Assembly: GCA_031255895.1 (NCBI GenBank)
Contig: JAIRRQ010000049.1
Span: 1-8,030 of the forward strand
Source of the DNA: Methanocalculaceae archaeon
Lineage (GTDB): Archaea > Halobacteriota > Methanomicrobia > Methanomicrobiales > Methanocorpusculaceae
Direction: 5' to 3'
DNA: 8,030 nucleotides
Part shown: in pieces, positions 5,152-8,030 of the stretch
How positions within the stretch are numbered: the stretch's first letter is position 1
Layout: each line of letters begins with the position of its first letter
Program-made: the position numbers and the translations under genes
Notes under the pieces: generated by a model
What the model was told of the DNA's origin: nothing
Database searches by the model: none
The model's input: the letters and a program-made list of their open reading frames with translations, nothing else

Positions 5152-6789
5152 ATGTTGTTTCGTGAATTTGCAGAATTATGCGACAGGTTTGAAACCATCT
5201 CTTCTCGACTTGCGATGATCGATACTCTTGCTGAAATTTTCCCATTCCTGTCTTTAGAGGATTTGCCAGTGTTCGTGCGGTTTATGCGCGGGAAAATATT
5301 TCCTGATTGGTCATCTGAAAGGCTCAGATTTGGTCCACGTCTTTTGTATGAGGTGCTTGCTTATGTGATTGGGAAGAAACAGCAGTTTGTCATATCAGCA
5401 ATCAATAGTTCTGGTGATACTGGTTTAGTTGTTGAGAAGTTGCTTGAAAAGCGAGAACAGACGATGTTTCTCTCAGATGATCTTGAACTGCTTGAGGTGT
5501 ACGCGCGATTTTTACAGATGGCGAAAATGTCAGGACGCAAATCCCAGCAGGAACGCATGCGATCTGCGCTGTATCTTCTTTCAAATGCATCACCGCTGGA
5601 AGGGAGGTATCTGTCGCGATTGATGCTTGAGGAGATGCGTATTGGCGTCGGAGAAGGCGTTGTTCACGAGGCGATTTCCAAAGGATTCTCTGTCCCGATA
5701 AATATCGTTGAACGCGCTCATCAGGCTCTCAATGATCTTGGTGAGGTGGCATTTCTGGCAAAAACCGATCCCACTGCTCTTGCAAACGTGCACATCACTT
5801 CGTTCAGGCCGGTGAAGGTGATGCTCGCACAGGCAGGATCGATTGCCAATATGGTGATGGCTCACGGATTTCTTGCAGCTGAAAACAAGTATGACGGCAG
5901 CAGATTCCAGTTCCATAAGGTAGGTGATCAGACTGCGATATACTCACGTCGTCTCGAGGAAATGACCGCATCACTCCCTGATGTGATAGCGATGCTTTCC
6001 GCGGCAACCGATCATGATGTCATCATCGACGGCGAAATCATCGCGATGCAGAACGGGAAACCAATGCCGTTTCAAATGGTTTTGCGGAGAATTCGTAGAA
6101 AACGCGATGTTACTGCTGTGACAAACACAATTCATATACATCCGTGTGTTTTTGATATTCTTGTCTGCGATGGTGAAACATTGATCGACCGCCCTCTCTC
6201 CGAACGCAGGAAGATCTTGGAAAGCGTCATGAAGAATTTTGTCACTCCTCAGATAGTGAGTGACTTGCCAGAGGTGATTGAGAACTACTACCATGCAGCG
6301 CTTGACAGTGGCAACGAAGGCATCATGCTCAAGGCCCTGCATTCTCCCTATCTTCCTGGAAACCGTGGAAAGCTCTGGATTAAGATCAAGCCAGAGGTTG
6401 ACACAATTGATCTCGTTGTTACGGGTGCTGAGTGGGGTGAAGGAAAGCGTGCGAAGATGTTTGGTTCGTTTTTGCTTGCATGCCAGGATGAAAACGGTGA
6501 ATTGTTGGAACTGAGTCGTGTGGCAACTGGTATTGACGATGCTATGCTTGCCGAGCTGTATGATTTGTTTAAAGATAAAATCGTCGCTAAACGTGACAAA
6601 ACTGTGGTATTTGAACCTGATGTCGTTTTTGAGGTGGGTTATGCAGAGTTGCAGAAAAGTACCACCTATGCTGCGGGGTATGCTCTGCGATTTCCACGTT
6701 TCGTTCGTTTACGCGACGACAAAGATCCAAGTGAGGTGGAGACGATTGATTCTCTTTTCCATCGGTACGGCATGCAGAATAAGGCCTGA
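5152..6789 (+). CDS. lig: ATP-dependent DNA ligase
   Basis: A 545-residue archaeal/eukaryotic-type DNA ligase that seals 3'-OH/5'-phosphate nicks in Okazaki-fragment joining and repair. The N-terminal 210 or so residues form the helical DNA-binding domain, followed by the nucleotidyltransferase and OB-fold domains. Counting from ATG 5152, motif I is ENKYDGSR with the adenylated Lys246, motif III YSRRLEEMT (from 264), then IIDGEI (291-296), motif IIIa VFDILVCDG (from 333), motif IV EGIMLK (389-394), motif V WIKIKP (409-414) and motif VI RFPRFVRLRDDK (513-524). All look intact and length is normal for the family. The start lies 8 nt after the MBL stop; a GTG at 5149 would add one residue. The Shine-Dalgarno is poor, so translation is probably coupled to the MBL gene. 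A poly-T run follows downstream. Confidence 0.98.
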   Translation: MLFREFAELCDRFETISSRLAMIDTLAEIFPFLSLEDLPVFVRFMRGKIFPDWSSERLRFGPRLLYEVLAYVIGKKQQFVISAINSSGDTGLVVEKLLEKREQTMFLSDDLELLEVYARFLQMAKMSGRKSQQERMRSALYLLSNASPLEGRYLSRLMLEEMRIGVGEGVVHEAISKGFSVPINIVERAHQALNDLGEVAFLAKTDPTALANVHITSFRPVKVMLAQAGSIANMVMAHGFLAAENKYDGSRFQFHKVGDQTAIYSRRLEEMTASLPDVIAMLSAATDHDVIIDGEIIAMQNGKPMPFQMVLRRIRRKRDVTAVTNTIHIHPCVFDILVCDGETLIDRPLSERRKILESVMKNFVTPQIVSDLPEVIENYYHAALDSGNEGIMLKALHSPYLPGNRGKLWIKIKPEVDTIDLVVTGAEWGEGKRAKMFGSFLLACQDENGELLELSRVATGIDDAMLAELYDLFKDKIVAKRDKTVVFEPDVVFEVGYAELQKSTTYAAGYALRFPRFVRLRDDKDPSEVETIDSLFHRYGMQNKA

Positions 6790-6818
6790 CTTGAAAATTC
6801 TGGCGTTTAATGTGTTGC

Positions 6819-6825
6819 TTTTTTT
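6819..6825 (+). terminator. Poly-T terminator after the ligase gene
   Basis: Seven consecutive T residues lie 30 nt after the ligase stop on the coding strand. This is the usual form of an intrinsic archaeal terminator, which needs no hairpin. Confidence 0.5.
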
Positions 6826-6911
6826 ACCAATGCGGGCTAAAACAGTCGGTATCTATTAATCTCTACTAGTTTTGTCTGGAAATATCATTTTAAAATTTTT
6901 ATCTAGAAGTC

Positions 6912-6920
6912 AAATTTATG
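6912..6920 (+). promoter_or_regulatory. Possible TATA box of the RND gene
   Basis: AAATTTATG lies in a very AT-rich stretch; a start site about 25 nt on, near 6942, would give a leader of about 26 nt that includes the Shine-Dalgarno at 6956-6960. TTTAAAATTTTT at 6889-6900 is an alternative. Apart from these and the poly-T run, the 178-nt gap 6790-6967 shows nothing. Confidence 0.3.
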
Positions 6921-6967
6921 TAGATTTAATGAAGAAATGATACCAGCATTTTTGCAAGGTATATCCT

Positions 6968-8030
6968 GTGATATCACCATTTGAAAAAATTAGCGAGTTT
7001 ATTGTACAACGGCCGTTTTTGGTTGGTTGTTTTTTGATAGTTCTCATTACGTTTTCCGCATTTTGAGCAACAACACTTTCCATGAGTACCGATCGGCAAG
7101 ATGCAGACAAAAATTCTCATGGATCGTATATCTCGAAAAGTTATGAAAATAATTTCCAGTCGGATTCCATCATATTGATGGTGCAGGCAGACTCAGTCAC
7201 AGATGTCAATGTAGTGAATGCCGTCTATACACTGCAACAGCAGATGGCAGCAACACAGGGTATTTCGTCAGTGCAGAGTGTGTATGATGTTTTGGTTACT
7301 CACAATGATGAGGTGATTCCGCAAAATCAGGCAACTATTGATAATGTTGTTGCGATGATCCCATATGATATCACTGCATCTATTCTACCAAATGGACAGC
7401 TAGCAATTATTTTGATTAATTTGGACGCAGGAATGTCTTCATCCAAACAGGAAGACATTCTCGATAATCTACGAGGTATGGCGGCGAAATTCGACAATCC
7501 CCCGGGGGTTACCATGACATTTACTGGCATGGCTGCCATGTCACAGGATATGAGGGGCAATCTTGGTTCGACCATGATCATTTTACTAATCGCGGCAATT
7601 GTTTTGATGATGCTTGCCTGTCAATTCCTGTTCAACCATGTGCGGTTCCCGCTTCTGTCAATTGTGAGTGTGTTTACCGGTTTGATTCTGACATTTGGTC
7701 TGATGGGAATTGTTGATCTGCCTTTCTCGATGACAACGATTGGTGCATTACCGATCCTTTTGGGTATCGGTGTCGATTATGCGATTCAATTCCACTCGCG
7801 TCTGGATGATGAGATGCGAAATAACCATGCGCTTCCTGAGGCAATCAAATTTGCAGTTTCCAAGACAGGGGCTGCGGTGCTTTATGCGATGGTTGTCAGT
7901 GCTTTCGGATTCATGGCAATGATGTTCTCCACCCTGCCAGATATTCGCCAGTTTGGTCTTACTGCAATCCTTGGTATAATTTGCTGTTATATTTCTGCAT
8001 TGATCATCATTCCGTTGGTAGCTGTTCTTA
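6968..8030 (+). CDS. RND-superfamily exporter (HAE3/MmpL-like), interrupted by in-frame TGA, 3' end outside window
   Basis: The frame begins at GTG 6968, with AAGGT at 6956-6960 as Shine-Dalgarno (7-nt spacing) and a stop upstream at 6938. It encodes a typical RND N terminus: a short cytoplasmic segment SPFEKISEFIVQRP, then TM1 (FLVGCFLIVLITFSAF). TGA at 7064-7066 interrupts it, and the same frame then runs open to the window end. After an extracytoplasmic domain, TM2 starts near 7574 (MIILLIAAIVLMMLAC), followed by TM3 (about 7652-7720), TM4 (about 7736-7790), TM5 (about 7868-7924) and TM6 at the end. TM4 carries GVDYAIQFHSR; the Asp-Tyr pair (7775-7780) corresponds to the proton-relay DY of MmpL-type proteins. 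A second half is expected beyond the window. HAE3 proteins are proton-driven exporters, probably of lipids or hydrophobic compounds. With the TGA, only a product from ATG 7082 lacking TM1 could be made, so the gene may be inactive. Confidence 0.85.
7064..7066 (+). other. In-frame TGA inside the RND gene
   Basis: The reading around it is ITFSAF-stop-ATTLSMSTD. In relatives a Gly is expected at this kind of TM1-to-loop junction, so a single GGA-to-TGA change would explain it. ATG 7082 is in frame downstream but has no Shine-Dalgarno before it. No frameshift is needed to connect the two parts. Confidence 0.8.

Noticed and set aside
7064..7066. TGA read as selenocysteine in the RND gene
   Set aside because: RND transporters have no known selenocysteine here, Methanomicrobiales are not generally known to use it, and a Gly-to-stop change explains the site better.

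Overview
The window reads as a chromosome segment of a methanogenic archaeon, most likely in or near the Methanomicrobiales. The evidence is an archaemetzincin, an archaeal-type YchF GTPase that keeps the NKAD guanine-recognition motif, an archaeal ATP-dependent DNA ligase, an HAE3-like RND transporter, TATA-box promoters, and a Shine-Dalgarno matching the archaeal 16S tail (GGTGATC). The order-level placement rests on recognising protein flavour, not on a search.

All genes I can support are on the + strand. Left part (1-2923): the 3' end of an archaemetzincin gene is followed 28 nt later by a solo Cas1-family gene. No cas2, cas4, other cas gene or CRISPR repeat is visible in the window. Then, behind its own promoter, comes ychF, followed closely by a small helical protein of unknown function.

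Middle part (2924-4294): about 1.37 kb of AT-rich DNA without a convincing gene. It holds an ATTT microsatellite, small palindromes and what look like decayed coding fragments.

Right part (4295-8030): a metallo-beta-lactamase-fold protein of the YycJ/WalJ/PhnP type sits 8 nt upstream of the replicative/repair DNA ligase, probably as one transcript from a leaderless-type promoter. After a poly-T terminator comes an RND-superfamily (MmpL-like, HAE3) exporter that runs off the window end. Its first transmembrane segment is separated from the rest by an in-frame TGA.

Three things stand out. The Cas1 appears to have lost the catalytic glutamate and has a shifted or missing catalytic histidine. 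The MBL protein carries a Cys-rich insertion with exact ferredoxin-like CxxCxxCxxxC spacing. The RND gene has a nonsense codon after residue 32. Several genes handle nucleic acids (Cas1, MBL-fold putative nuclease, ligase), but I see no evidence that they form one system.
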